Assembly (NCBI GenBank): GCA_021464245.1
Contig: JADCRB010000037.1
Coordinates: forward strand, 1,690,056-1,754,055
DNA: 64,000 bases
Direction: 5' to 3'
DNA from: Carallia brachiata
Lineage: Eukaryota > Streptophyta > Magnoliopsida > Malpighiales > Rhizophoraceae
Shown: positions 11,512 through 23,659 of the stretch, in pieces
Position numbering within the stretch: the stretch's first letter is position 1
Layout of the letters: each line of letters opens with the position of its first letter
The notes under the pieces: generated by a model
The model's database searches: none
What the model was told of the DNA's origin: nothing
Seen by the model: the letters and a program-made list of their open reading frames with translations, nothing else
Translations under genes and position numbers: made by a program

Positions 11512-14500
11512 GATTATTACAATTGTAAACTTATTTCAATTGGATTTTCTAAAGTTTTTGCTTATTTGATTGATACGTCTGCGGAGCAAGATTGCCTATA
11601 TAGGATAGATTTTGAAGGATGTATGGGTCCTCGACACGTGGTTGAAGAAGTTTCTTGCTGTCGAGAGAAGGTGCATGGAGGATGTTCTGGAGACACGTGG
11701 AAGGACATGTGGATCCTAATATACATCACAACGGTCTAAAGCTCAAAGGGAAAGCGAAACCCATTCTCAAATTTTCTGGATGTGTCTGAAGAACATTTGA
11801 TTAAGCTTGAGAATTCGTATCTCCTTTTAAGTGCCGAGAGATGCGTTTGTGAGTGTAGATTCCTGCTTTGTAAGCACAAAGTCGAAGACCACGCATTACA
11901 GGGCAGATGGCATGGTAACTCTGGCAGGCCTCGTTGTAAAATGTTAAATGTTAATCCACATTTTTTTATTATTATTTTGGATTGGATAATAATTCTCTAT
12001 AGCCAGAAATGTATATCCGTATCCACGTGTATGTTTTTTTTTTTTTTTTTCGGTGCTCTCTAGAGATTCCTTTGTTTCCTACATCATTCTATGTGTTTGA
12101 TGTCCTTGCAAGCAAGCAACTTTGAGCGGGTAAAAAAAACAATAGCACTGAAAATTGTTCAAATCGGCTACTCTGTAAGTACAGGATTTCTTTATTCTTG
12201 TCAATTAGGGTTTCGTAATAAGAATAAATGCGCCAAAAATAACATCTCGAGTTCTTGACAGTAACAGCAAAGATTGGGTGCGAGGGGATTTTAGTTTCGT
12301 TGATCGTAGAATTGTAATATACGTTTTCCGTACAAACATTTTCCTTCCAAATTAATGCATAAACGTTATTTCCATGTGATGGAAAAATAATAATAATAAT
12401 GCTGGTAGCTTTAATGGGCTTATTCGCAATTCCGTACAGCCTCAGCCTGGGCCCAGAAACGTAAACGGCAACGTATTGCTCGATTATGGGCTCAGCCCAT
12501 CAAATATGAGTTATCTGTTCATCGAGAAGAAGGTAGACCGAAAGGATCTAGCATCTACAGATGAGGTTGAGCCCAGAGGTCGAATTGCCCAGAACGGACC
12601 GGACCGATTGATACGTTGGCAAAGACCCATGAGCCACCGGAACAAAAACTCCAGAATTCAATTTCAAGCACGCTGAAGTAGAAACTCTGGAGCCGACATT
12701 TTCAATTTTTTTATTTTTCGTCAATGATAAGTACGCTGTAGATCATAAGCCGCAAGGCAAATCATAGGGCATGGGCTCTTTCGTTAACGTTTCCGTTACT
12801 AAAAAAAAACTGCTAGACGCATTAGCTTCATAATAGAAAAAAATACTAGACACAGTTACCACATAATCGCTACAAAAAACCCCTTCATAATTTTTTCTTC
12901 TTAAAAAGACCTGATTACCTGACCCATGTTTTCAACTCGTGGGACCTGGTCTAAATATTTACGTCAAATAGGCAATTTAGGGGCCACCTGCTCCCATCGC
13001 AGGGCTGTGGACGTTATAGATTTATCTTCTTTTGATATGTTTTTTGTTAATCAGTCTAAAGACAAAAAGCTCTAATTTGATACGATGTTTACTCTTCACT
13101 AATTATTTATGTCAAAATTAGCAATGATGATCACTGTAAGAGATTTGTCTGATGTGCTTCGACAAATGGGAAAGGTAAAGATCTGGAGTGGACGTGAAAA
13201 GCAGGTTATTTCAATTGAACAAGTAGCAAATAATTAGCACCGGAGATTATAGTTTTGTGGTTATTAGATGCGTTTCTTTTTTTATGATTCAGGTTTGAAT
13301 CTTTTTAATTGTATTAGTCTTAATATTTGAATTTTAATGTCAAGAACATGTTATGTTTTAAATTTATTAATATTATAATTATTGTAGAAAAAATTTATTT
13401 AAATTTATTAATATTTTATTAGTATTTTTGTCCTTATAAAAATAATTGGATAAAATATTTAAATGAAATTATTCTGATTTTAATTGATGAATTTAGGATC
13501 GACATAATTTTTTTTTTTTGTTAAAAAAAAAGTAACAAATATTTAAGATTCTACGGTTCTGCCCACCCCCAAACGTGAAGGCTGGGAGTCACTCGTGCTT
13601 CCATCTCTTCCTTGTCGATCTGTTAGACCGTCATATAGGTGATAAGGCAAATGTATATGTCATAATGAATGTTGTTTCAATGAGTATTGGTAATATAATA
13701 ATTATTGTAGTTTGTATAATCATAATAATAAAATATAAAAAAATAACAATTTTTTTTAATTACATATTTATGAACATATTTGCAAAAAATTTATTTATTT
13801 ATTGTATTACCGACATTTTTTCGGTGATTTTCTTGGGCTCTGAAAGGAACTCTACGTGATATTCATTCTTCTTGTGTGTCATGGACTTTTCTAATTTTCG
13901 TTACTTCCATGAAGATTGAACGGGCTGGCATGGACACAAATTGATCAGTTTATAAGCTTGTCATCATGAGTTTTTTAGTGCAAGAAATTTATTAATTCAA
14001 TATCAACATAACATAATTATTCAGAATTATTCAAATAATCACCTAACTAAACACTATAAAAGATTTGAATTCGAATTTCAGTCTACCATCTCCCTCCCTA
14101 TATATCAATGTAGGCTACAATGATTATTTGGTTCCAAACAAAAAGAATAATGATTATAAAATGCACTGGTGACTTATAAGAGGGGATGAGTCGAAATGCG
14201 AAGAATAAGGGGGATCGTGCATGTTCATATTGGCATGCTTCGGAAACATTCATGTCTGTGGTATTGCCTACACAAGCTGACCGAACAGCTGTTTTAGAGA
14301 GAATGATCAAATGGACACTTTCAAGATGGACCTAGGTTGATTCGAATATCATTAGTTGCACTAATAACTTTGCTTCGAAATTTTCTTGAAAAGAAGAGCT
14401 GATAAGACTTCATATATTGAGGTCTTTTCTTTTCGTCATTAAAGGGTGCTCATCAAACGGAACATGAATAGTTCTTCTCTTTCAGCAAACTGTGTGGGGC

Positions 14501-15268
14501 TTTAGGCGAAAAAGTGTATTGTTCGTACAACAAAAGCCAGACAACAATCTGGTCTTTGGATTTGGACACACCTGCTACTATGATACATCTAATTTGATTT
14601 CAGAGGCCGGACCCCGCCCCTATAGCTTCCCCTTCTTTTTCGTTTTCTCCTCATCTGGCCAATTGGGCAAAGGCAAATTTTCTCTCCTGTTGGCGACTAG
14701 ATAATTGCATTGTTCCCTTATTCGTGGGGGCCCCGAGAAGTCCATATTTGCCGAGAATTATCTAATAAGTTCAAGTTCGAAAAAGTTTCTGTGTTAATTT
14801 ATTCAAAAGATTTATCCCGACTCCCGACTATGTATCAAAATACAACAAATTATTAATTTTGTGAATTAAATTAATACTTTATATAATAAAAAAAGAAGAA
14901 ATGATGAGACGTGTTTCTTTTATTATTTCATTTTTATAAATATAATTATATAAAATTAAAAATTTATTATATTTCGGTATGACAATAAAGACAAACTCTT
15001 TGGACAAATCCTCCTAGTAGAACCCGAACCCAATCAAAATTAGACAAAAGGAGGGAAAGCAAAAGCCTAGTGTAGACACCTGTATCGTGGGCCAAAGATT
15101 AGCTGACTCACACGAAGACATGTCCTTTATCAGTCATTTGAAGTGAACCAATCAACCAACATTATGTATTTGATGTTTCTTTTCTATATATAATGCCACC
15201 TATTGAACACCGACCCCTACCAGGTTCTTAATTAATTGAACATTGTTCACGGATTTTGAATATTGAAC
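11512..15268. other. Intergenic region between PEBP and bHLH genes
   Basis: No supported gene. The first 200 bases or so are the probable PEBP promoter. The remainder is AT-rich with poly(T) runs, for example near 12030 and 13510. Around 14040-14100 is a B-box-like stretch (GATTTGAATTCGAATTTCA) that could be a decayed SINE, but I cannot define its ends. Confidence 0.5.
15184..15193 (+). promoter_or_regulatory. Probable TATA box of the bHLH gene
   Basis: CTATATATAA lies about 80 bases upstream of the bHLH start codon, the usual plant distance when a short leader is allowed for. Inference from position and sequence only. Confidence 0.55.
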
Positions 15269-15751
15269 ATGGAGTGTTTATCTACTACGGACCGTCGCTC
15301 TTCTTCAAAGCCAGGCAATAATGGCACAGACAAAAAGAAGAAGAAAGGCAGCAAGAGAAACAACAATATTAATGGGGTTAAGCTATCAACAGACCCACAA
15401 AGCGTGGCGGCAAGAGAAAGAAGGCATCGCATCAGCGACAGGTTCAAAATCTTGCAGAGCTTGGTTCCTGGAGGGAATAAGATGGACACAGTTTCCATGC
15501 TAGAGGAGGCGATTAACTATGTCAAGTTTTTAAAGACTCAGATAGCGCTCCATCAAACCATAATCGACTTTGCGGATTGTTATGGGCTACCCATTAACCA
15601 CCCTGTTTCTCTTACTACTCCTCCCCAGCTACCACTGTGCTTCGATACCAACTTTGCGCCAGAAATGCAGCAGCCATCTTCTCATTCCCTGCCTGTTTCT
15701 GGCTTCCAATGTCCAGAAGATGCATGTTTTGATGCATTTCTCGACAACTAG
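15269..15751 (+). CDS. bHLH140: bHLH transcription factor, HECATE/bHLH140-related (subgroup VIII)
   Basis: A single exon of 160 residues with ATG at 15269; two further codons upstream begin only with TTG. A Lys-rich stretch (residues 22-30) precedes the bHLH domain at about 41-92: [20 protein letters not shown], then [20 protein letters not shown], then [13 protein letters not shown]. The basic region lacks the His and Glu that contact E-boxes in most bHLH proteins, as in the HECATE/INDEHISCENT/bHLH52-53 and bHLH140 group, so DNA contact may depend on a partner. It would act in the nucleus as a dimer. Its position after a PEBP gene and its sequence both fit bHLH140 (AT5G01305), though bHLH52/53 cannot be excluded. 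Confidence 0.88.
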   Translation: MECLSTTDRRSSSKPGNNGTDKKKKKGSKRNNNINGVKLSTDPQSVAARERRHRISDRFKILQSLVPGGNKMDTVSMLEEAINYVKFLKTQIALHQTIIDFADCYGLPINHPVSLTTPPQLPLCFDTNFAPEMQQPSSHSLPVSGFQCPEDACFDAFLDN

Positions 15752-17100
15752 CGGGTTCTCCTACTTTCTTCCTCGTATCAGGTCCTTTTCATTTTTGTTC
15801 TCCCTGTGAATGGGTGTTAATGGATACGTATTGAACTCTGGTTAAATTCTCTCGCTCTGTAACAACGCTATATGCATATATTGTGGGTTGGTTACTGTGA
15901 TCGGTTACTTAAAATACTGTAATTGTATTGTGGTGTGTTGCATGCTAAGTCGCGTTCAGGATTAAGAAAAAAAAAAAAAAAACTGGTCCTTTCTTCTTTT
16001 TCAAATTGGAAGTTGCAATTATGAAGTTTACTAAGATGAAATAGTCTGTGTTGTTGCCGATTCCTAATTTCTAACAGATGCAAGATTAACGCACCGTATA
16101 TTAGGATAGAATTTCAATGAAATCTCAATGATCTAATTTAAGAAAGGGAATAAAAAACACAGAATGTTCTACTTTCAGTTTTCCATATATACAGGAGGTT
16201 CAGATTCCCCAACCTACAATTTTTTTTTTTTTAAAAGAAATGATAAAGTGGAGTGGTGTCTCAATAATATTGTGTTTTTGTCTAAGAGGTACTAATAATT
16301 TAAATAGTTACGTCATTATTAGCATTAACACTAAAATACTGAAATTAAGGATGTTTGGCTTAACGATATTTAATGCTTACTACTAAATTACAGCGGAATG
16401 AAACCTCCATCGCTTTGAGAACCAAAAGCCAAAAGAAGGGGTTTGAAAAAGTGTGGTGGAAAAAAACGAGGTCTGAATTAAAAGGTTAAAAGCTTAAAAT
16501 TCAATCTGATGAATACCCCATACGATCTATACCCTTAAAGGGCCAGCTTACAGATCCAACGAGCGTGACCTAGCTTAATGGACACAGAATGGTCAGTGCC
16601 ATCAGGCACATAGAACCATTACCTTAACGAGCCCATCTCTGAATAGGGCCCATTAAATCCTTGGACTTGGGCGGTTTATTTCGGGCTTTTAATGGTCCAC
16701 TCTCAGTTTTGGGTGGTGGGTACTGGGATGAATTTTTTTTTGTCCCAAATTTTTCCAAAAAGAAAAAGGGTGCCAACAACCAAATCAAAGGGCTTCCCGT
16801 TAAGGATAAAAGGAAAAAGAAAAAAGGCTCCCCGATTATGCAGTTTGTGGAATTCTCCGAACTTATAGGCATATTGTGCTTCAGAACTTGTTTATTCATT
16901 TATTCAATTTACGTATGCGTGTTATTCCTTGCTTTAATTCAATCTCCTCTTCCATTAAATTTTCCTTTGGTTCAATTAGCTTTTACGACCTAGGAGCCTC
17001 AACTTGTTTGATTATATTCCTCAGTGGACGGCTGTCTCGCCGTGCAAATTTTTGCCAGGAAATCAAGGGAAATTCAAATGCTGATTAATATAAGAAGACA
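15752..17100. other. Spacer between bHLH gene and RLP array
   Basis: No gene is seen. From about 16560 onward the sequence is duplicated at 28703-28780 and 28985-29430, so this is where the homology of the first RLP unit begins. The stretch at 16655-17100 is the 3' flank of RLP1. Confidence 0.6.
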
Positions 17101-17177
17101 GCATTCCATGTTTAGTTCTCTGTTCTCATCTCCCCCAACTTCAGGGTTATGGGTTCTGTATTATATATGCATATATA

Positions 17178-20100
17178 TTACATACAAGAAAGAAAAAAGA
17201 AAAAAAAGTGAAAAGAAAATACAAAGAAAACAGGAAAGGTCGTGTCTTTCCTTTTCTCAAGAGATAATGAGGACGTGAAGGAGGAAGAAGAAGAAATGGG
17301 GGGAGAGTGATGGCAATTGCATTTTGGGTCATGAATGGCCTTTTTTCTGGTGATGTCTAGCTTTGTGCAAAACACACAGTACCTCCCTACAAAACCATCT
17401 TCATGTTCATCTTCCTCATCAGTGTCCGTGTCCTCGTCTTCTTCAAAAATGTCCTCCGGCTCAATTCTTCTCCAATCATCACTTGTATAGTACACCAATC
17501 CCAACACTGGAAGAAGGGCTGAAAGGATTCTGTCTATGCCATCATTGGACAGTTTTTGCACTTTCTTGGAGAACAATAAAGGTGCAGCTGCCAATCCTGC
17601 TCCAACACCAAATCCCACTCCAGTGATTATGAATTGCCAATCAAATTCATTTTTTTGATGTTGCTGCATTGCAGGTGCTGGGGCATTGGTATTATCGCAT
17701 CTTGATTCTAAAGGAGGGCCGCATAATGCTTCATTAGCTTCAAAAGAGGCCGATGTGAATGACTGGAGTTGTGTACTTGTTGGTATACTTCCGACAAGCC
17801 TATTGTATGAGAGATTCAGGAATGAAAGGAATGTCAGTCGTGCAAGCTGCTGCGGAATTGAGCCATTCAGACTGTTGTTAGACAGGTCTAAGGACTCCAG
17901 CTGCAACAAGTCCCCCAAAAATGATGGAATCGATCCACTGAGAGCATTATGTGACAGGTTCAGAACATAGAGTCCTTTGAATTGTCCAAAGACTTCTGGA
18001 ATTGGTCCCTCAAAGTTATTGGAGGAGAAATCAATGGAAGTGAACACAGTTAGGATCTTCACCAACTCCATCTGCAGACCTTTGCTCGTAACTGTTATTG
18101 AATCTTGGTAATACAGTTGACTAAGCCATAGAGGCTCGAATTTGAGGTGATCAAGTGTGGCATTTTCATTTCCCATCATTGCCTTCCAGGTAGATAAACA
18201 TTTCTCTGGCAGGCTTCCGTTAAAATTGTTGGATGCCAGGTCGACTATCTGAAGCCTTGGCCAAGTGCCATTAGTCTTTGGACAGCCAATCCGCCCATAG
18301 AATTTGTTGTTTCGCAGAACCATGACACGCAAAGTGGATATATTTTTCAAAAGACAGGGATAAGTGTCAATGATCTGATTGCTCCCAAGGTCTAAAACCT
18401 CTAACATTGAACAATTAGACAGGGATTCTGGAACCTTCCCATTTAATAGATTTTTGCTCAGATCCAGAGTCTTTAATTGACAAGTACCTTCAAATTTGTC
18501 AGGAATACTGCCAGTGAAGTTGTTTGTCCCCAAATTCAGCACGCGAAGTGCACTGCTCATCCGAATCAAACAACCAGGAATTGTGCCACCCAGATTATTA
18601 TTAGACAAGTCTAGAACTTGCAGAAAAGTACTGTTGCATAGTGAATTTGGTATAGAACCTGTGAGGCTATTGTTTGAGAGGGAAAAGAAAATTGTGAAAG
18701 ACAGGCTTGTACCACTACCAATGTCATCTAGTATGGAAGAAGTGAATTTATTGCTTGAGTAATCCACAAAAGCAGCAGTTGGCGGAGGAGTTGGGATGGT
18801 TCCCTGGAGCTGATTGTCGTGCAGGTCCAGCACGCTAAGGTCAGGAATCAGAAAGGGCTGTTCTAAATCTGTCAGCAGATTATGTGACAGATTTAGGTTG
18901 AGAAGAGAGTTGTTACCAACTTCCCATATCCAACGAGGTACTCGCCCAGTGATTTTGTTGTCCGAAAGGTCTAAATTGTCCAGTTTTGATTGGTTGCTGA
19001 GATTTGGAAAGAAGCTAAGATTGCAAGAAGCAAGTTTCAATGTGCTGAGCTTGGGAAAGGAAGACAAGGTTGAATTGCTGGTATTTGGATCCACGGTCAA
19101 CTTGTTGTATGACAAATCAAGTGAAGTGAGATTCTGAAGCTTCGAAATCCAATTTAGCTCTATGGTGCCATTAAACTTGTTAGACGAAAGTGAGAGAACA
19201 TTAAGTCCTTTGAGATCAAAGATAGATTGAGGAATTGGCCCTCCCAAATTGTTGCTACTCAAATCCAGTGTATCGAGAGAAGAGAAAGATGCATTTGGAA
19301 TCTCAGGAACTTGGCCCTGGAATCGGTTGTCGGAAAGCCGAATCGTTTGTACTGATGGAATTGCCAAGAGGGACGAAGGAATACTCCCACGAAGAGAATT
19401 ATTTTTTCAAATTGACATAAACGAGATTTGTAAGGCCTTCCAAGTGAGTGGATGGAATCTCACCAGATAATAGATTGGTGGAGAAATCTACATAGCTGAG
19501 ATTCTTGGAATTGCTGAGAGCTGGAATTGGACCGGAAAATGAGTTGAAAGAGAAGTCCAAATAAACAAGGCTCGTGAGTGCTGCCATGGAACTTGGTATC
19601 GGTCCGCTGAAATAGCAATTTGCAAGCTCTATTGTTGACAAATTCACAAGGTTACCGATGGACTCTGGCAGTGTCCCCGAAAAATTTGTCCCACTGAGCA
19701 TTAGGGTCTGAAGAGAGAGTCTCCCATGAAACATTGGTAAAGAACCCTGAAGAAATTCGTTGTTGGATAAGTCGATAACCTCTAGTGTTGGTACCTGAAA
19801 TAAACTATTTGGAAATTTTCCATTCAGATTGCAGAAGCCCAGGCGCAAGTGGGTCAACTTGGAGAAATTTGCAAAGAATTCTGGCACAGAGGTGCTCAAT
19901 TCGTTACTGCTCAAACGAATTACAGACAGAGACTGAAGGTTTGCAAGGGAAGGATGAATGGGGCCTGAAAGAAAACAGTTGGACAAGCTTAACACCTGCA
20001 GATTAGGCAGCGATGACGATAAGGCTTGGCACCACTCACTCCCGTTTGCCGATATATTTACACCATCAAGATGGAGTTCTCGCAACCGCGGGAGATTCTG

Positions 20101-20628
20101 AACTAGCGTTGCTAGATTTGGGTTCTCAAGTTGGAGTGGACTAACGGGGTAAATCATAGATAAATCAAGACTCACCAGCTTAGCCAATTTTGAAATCTCA
20201 ATTGGAATTTGGTCCACAAAGCCAGCGTTGGACAAATTCAGAGAAAGCAGTTCTGTGAGGTTGCCTAACCCGGTTGGCAGAGTTGTGTTGAAGTTGTTGA
20301 AAGACAAGTTTAAGCTCTTGAGATACCGAAGACTGAAGAGGCCAGTTGCATTCTCAATTCCACCAGAGATTGATTCCTTGCTCAAGTCAAGGCCAGTGAT
20401 ATGACCGACCCCATCGCAGCTTATTCCGGCCCATTTGCAGCAATCGGTGCTCTGATTCCAGCTCATCCGTTTTCCAGATTCAGTGGTCCAATTGAGACTG
20501 TCTTTCATTTGTAGTAACAACGACTGCTGATCTTTTTGGCATTGGCCAGAAACCAAAGCTTCGTAGTCGGGAAGGAGTATTGTTAAGAGTTGCATCAAGA
20601 AAAACCATGTAAAGAATGGAACTTTCAT
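17178..20628 (-). pseudogene. RLP1: Ve1/Cf-type LRR receptor-like protein, acidic-tail class, one-base frameshift
   Basis: The reading frame starts at the ATG at 20628 (MKVPFFTWFF, signal peptide to about residue 28) and encodes the cap LLLQMKDSLNW...CCKWAGISCDG plus about 14 LRRs. It then stops at 19399 because an A run on the coding strand (plus-strand T run 19402-19407) has six bases where RLP2-RLP4 have five. The rest of the gene stays open in the next frame from 19367 to 17178: further LRRs, island YYQDSITVTSKG, three 24-residue LRRs, a transmembrane segment with GVGFGVGAG, and a long cytoplasmic tail with the acidic run FEEDEDTDTDEEDEHED and the RYCVFCTKLD motif. Without the extra base it would be an about 1,140-residue RLP. 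It is either a recent pseudogene or a homopolymer error. RLPs bind extracellular ligands and need SOBIR1/BAK1-type kinases to signal. Confidence 0.9.
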
Positions 20629-22900
20629 TGGAGACAATTACGAGACACCCATATAGTTTACCATAGAAGAGCTGGACAAATCTGGTCCTTGGTTAAGAGA
20701 AATGAGAAAAACCATAGAAATGGCATTATTGCTTAAATCGTGGCCGGGCTAGAAGCTCTTGGGTTTGGCAATGGGACGGCGACCGAAAGTATGGACTGGG
20801 AGGTAGAAGAAAGAAAGCAATGAAGCAAAAGATTGGAATGGTCAGCAACCGGGCGCCGTCAAAATAAACAATTGGATTTATACGCAAGAAAAAGTTGGCC
20901 CTAGATTGCCGAACGTATTATATTGGACGCGTTTCTTTGTCGGCTTTTACTTATTTGTTCGTAGACTTGTGCGCGTAGCTTCCGCCTGGTGGTATTGAAC
21001 TTGTGCACAAACATAGAATATTCAAACGAACGACTTTGCCTGATTTTCGCCGTTGGCATGTAGTGGTAAGCCTCAAAGGATGCAGTTTATGGCAAGGAGC
21101 TAGATTCCCATGGAAAAAAAAAATTTAGAGCCTATCCATAAAAGCTATTCATATAAATTTAGCTCGTCGCAACAATTTTTCTTGATACAAAAATAGATTT
21201 AAAGAAGAGTTAATCAAAATATTCCGTCTATTATATCTACTTACATTTAGAGATATTCTTACTAATTTTTTGTTGGGTCACTTAGAATATTTCCGGGGTA
21301 CTAGGATGTAGACATGTCAATTCATCGGAGATCAGAAACCGGGACAAGTTTCGAACTTGGTACTTGTGACATTAAAGTATCATCTGCTGATCACATGAGC
21401 CCCCCTTTGAGTTCGTCGCAACAAATTTGGGGGTAAAGCATATAATTAAAGAAAGTGCATTGGAGAGCAGAAAGGGTTGATGCAGACAGTCTTCGATTTA
21501 TATTTTTCAAACACATTGTTTTCAAGATTAAAAATGTGACTATCAAATTATAAATGTGATTAGCAAATTATAATTGAGTAATATTTCCATTACAACAAAA
21601 TTTTACTTCGATGAAGTTATAAAATTACTTGTACAAAATTTAAATATCCGAATAGGTAACAAGATTTTAAAGGAAAAAAAAAATCCGTGACTTTAAACTT
21701 TTGTGTAGCGCTTATGTTTGGCGGATGATAATATTTAAATTTGTAGAGGTTGTTCGGCTCTTTTTTTGTTCTTCTATTCGTTTGCTTTAGCAATTTTTGT
21801 GATAATCTATTTAGGGTTCCCTTGCTGGCCTACAGGGCAGAAAGTAAGGTTAATTACATGGCTTGTTGTGGCAATTTCCAGGGTGCAGTTCAACCATATT
21901 GATTCTTTCAGGTAAACAACCAATAAACTAAAGAGCAGATCTGGCATGTTGACCAAACCAGACTTAAACTCGTTTTAGTGCCTTCCGTCAGATGTAAAAG
22001 TTAAAGGGTAAAGAAAACTTTGGTTTGGCATCTCACCACTCAAAGACATGAGCAATTTCCTTACGTCAAACAAATGCTATCGTCAATTGCCATTCATTAG
22101 CATATGAATTATGGAGGTGACATTAGTGAATGGATTGTTTGATGTGCTTGTGTCGCTCTCAGTCCCAGAGCGAGAAAATAAAATTAGAAGGAGAAGAATA
22201 AATAACAAACAAGCAATAATTCCCAGTGTGAAACATAGACAAACCTCGCATCTTTGGGCCCCCGCTGGAGAGTGAGGAAGTAATTAAGTCCATGCTGCCT
22301 ACTCCCTCCTTAGAAGTTCAACCATCGTTTTTCCAGCTTGCACCACCCGCCGTGGACCATCCGGATTTAGAAATAATGGTATTAAACCTCTTCCGCAGAT
22401 ATTTTAATAATTAAAATTAAAATTTTTATTTTTAAAATCTATTTTTATTTTAAATAACAATAGTATGTGATTTATTTAAAGAAAGAGTCACTTTCACCAT
22501 ATAATTAATATTCCAATCATCTGTTAATAGACTAAAAAAATAAAATAATGGCACTTAATTTTCTGTTTACTAATTATTATTATTATCATTAAAAGAGTGC
22601 CATAGAAAAAAAAAAAATACCGCTGGACGATTTTATTAAATCCTGGAAACGTAGTTGTCGGTTCAACTGCACAACGTTACAATAACGCGAGGAAAGCAAA
22701 ATAAGATGAGGAAAATGAGACAAACTAGAACATAAAAATTTGGGTTTACGATAACAATAAAAACTTCGATTAGATAGCTAACAATCAAAACTTCTATAAA
22801 GCAGTGACTGGGTCAGCATTTATTTTTGGGACCATAGGTCCATCCATTAGCCAACGAAATGCACCTCTGACCCACCGTCCCTTTCATTGTTTTTGTTTGC
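20629..22900. other. RLP1 5' flank / promoter region
   Basis: Duplicated at about 32964-35470 upstream of RLP2. A TATA-like GTATAAATC on the minus strand near 20880 is matched near 33210 upstream of RLP2 and could be the promoter, with a leader of about 220 bases. No gene is seen on either strand. Confidence 0.45.
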
Positions 22901-22904
22901 ACTG

Positions 22905-23165
22905 ATCGGCCATTGCCGCTCGGTCGTTTGTCTTTGCTCAATCTGAGGTTTGGCGTTGGTACTTCCCTGGACTCGAAGGCTGAAGCAATTCAATTACTTC
23001 ATTCTACTGGTAGTATTTTTTTGTATGAGAATGGATTTTCGTTCTTGATCTACGTTTTACACAATGAATACGGCTTAGCACATGGGCAGAAAACCAGGGA
23101 GGAGGAAAGTCTTTGGAATAGACTTAAGGGAGCGCGGAAAGTAAATGGGGTGGTAAGACATGCCC
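22905..23165 (+). other. Conserved coding-like module (copy 1 of 3)
   Basis: From CATTGCCGCTCGG at 22911 an open frame encodes SLDSKAEAIQLLHSTGSIFL and then YENGFSFLIYVL. The same module occurs at 35480-35690, with an internal deletion of about 27 bases, and at 48401-48670 fused to the aprataxin-like fragment. I do not recognise the peptide. It may be an old exon fragment carried within the repeat unit. Confidence 0.4.
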
Positions 23166-23172
23166 CCTATTA

Positions 23173-23426
23173 ATTTTTTTTTTTTTGACGGAAAAGGGAT
23201 CATTGCATTAATGTTTGATGAAATTATACATTAGACCGATGCAGTAGCGTCGAGTATATCTGCTCGAAGCAGAAAAATAAAACGACACTAAAGGCTTACA
23301 TAAACTATAGTCAAATTGACCATTGATCATACGGACATAGAGTCCGAGAGAACCTTTCAAATTAAATTCGGCCGGAGAAAACTACACACAGCAGCATATA
23401 CTGCATTTCAGCAGATCTATAAGAGC
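23173..23426 (-). mobile_element. Poly(A)-tailed retroposon insertion (minus orientation) with 9-bp target duplication
   Basis: The segment begins with a T run (poly(A) of a minus-strand element) and is flanked by CCCCTATTA at 23164-23172 and 23427-23435. The paralogous sites at about 35712 and 48658 read through CTATTATTG without this segment, so both ends are defined by empty sites. The body shows no coding region. It is either a SINE or the 3' end of a truncated LINE. Confidence 0.8.
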
Positions 23427-23659
23427 CCCTATTATTGATAAGTAAAATTATCACCTTAAAATAAGAGACAAAAATAAGCAAATATATCTTTCACTTTATA
23501 TACTTTTTGTATCTCTCAAAATTTTCCTTTAAAAAATATAAGCAAAAAGTTAAAGGAAAATTAATTGCATAAATTAGATAAGTGCAATCAAACATTTTGT
23601 GTTTTGGTATACGCGAAAAAAATGAAAGACAAGTTAAAGATCATCTAAAAAATGTACGA

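Larger units (their letters stand above)
16560..23653 (-). repeat. RLP tandem unit, type A copy 1
   Basis: The 3' flank, RLP1 gene and about 3 kb of 5' flank are matched by 28703-35940. Shared landmarks are GAGCGTGAC near 16560 and 28703, the gene, the promoter stretch ATTCAAACGAACGACTTTGC (21022 and 33355), the segment beginning CATTGCCGCTCGG (22911 and 35480), and an AGGCAAAAAGCTAAAGG-like stretch near 23540 and 35820. Private insertions distinguish the copies. Confidence 0.8.

Noticed and set aside
11071..11739. Plus-strand frames over the PEBP gene
   Set aside because: Antisense shadows of the PEBP exon; the part beyond it lacks any motif.
17363..20006. Many plus-strand frames within RLP genes (also in RLP2-RLP5)
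   Set aside because: They recur at the same place in every copy only because the RLP coding strand is conserved; no independent signal.
21270..21420. tRNA-like stretch with GTTTCGAACTTGG in the RLP1 upstream flank
   Set aside because: Only a B-box-like word is seen; no A box, poly(A) or target duplication, and the RLP2 flank has a related shorter form, so I could not support a SINE call.
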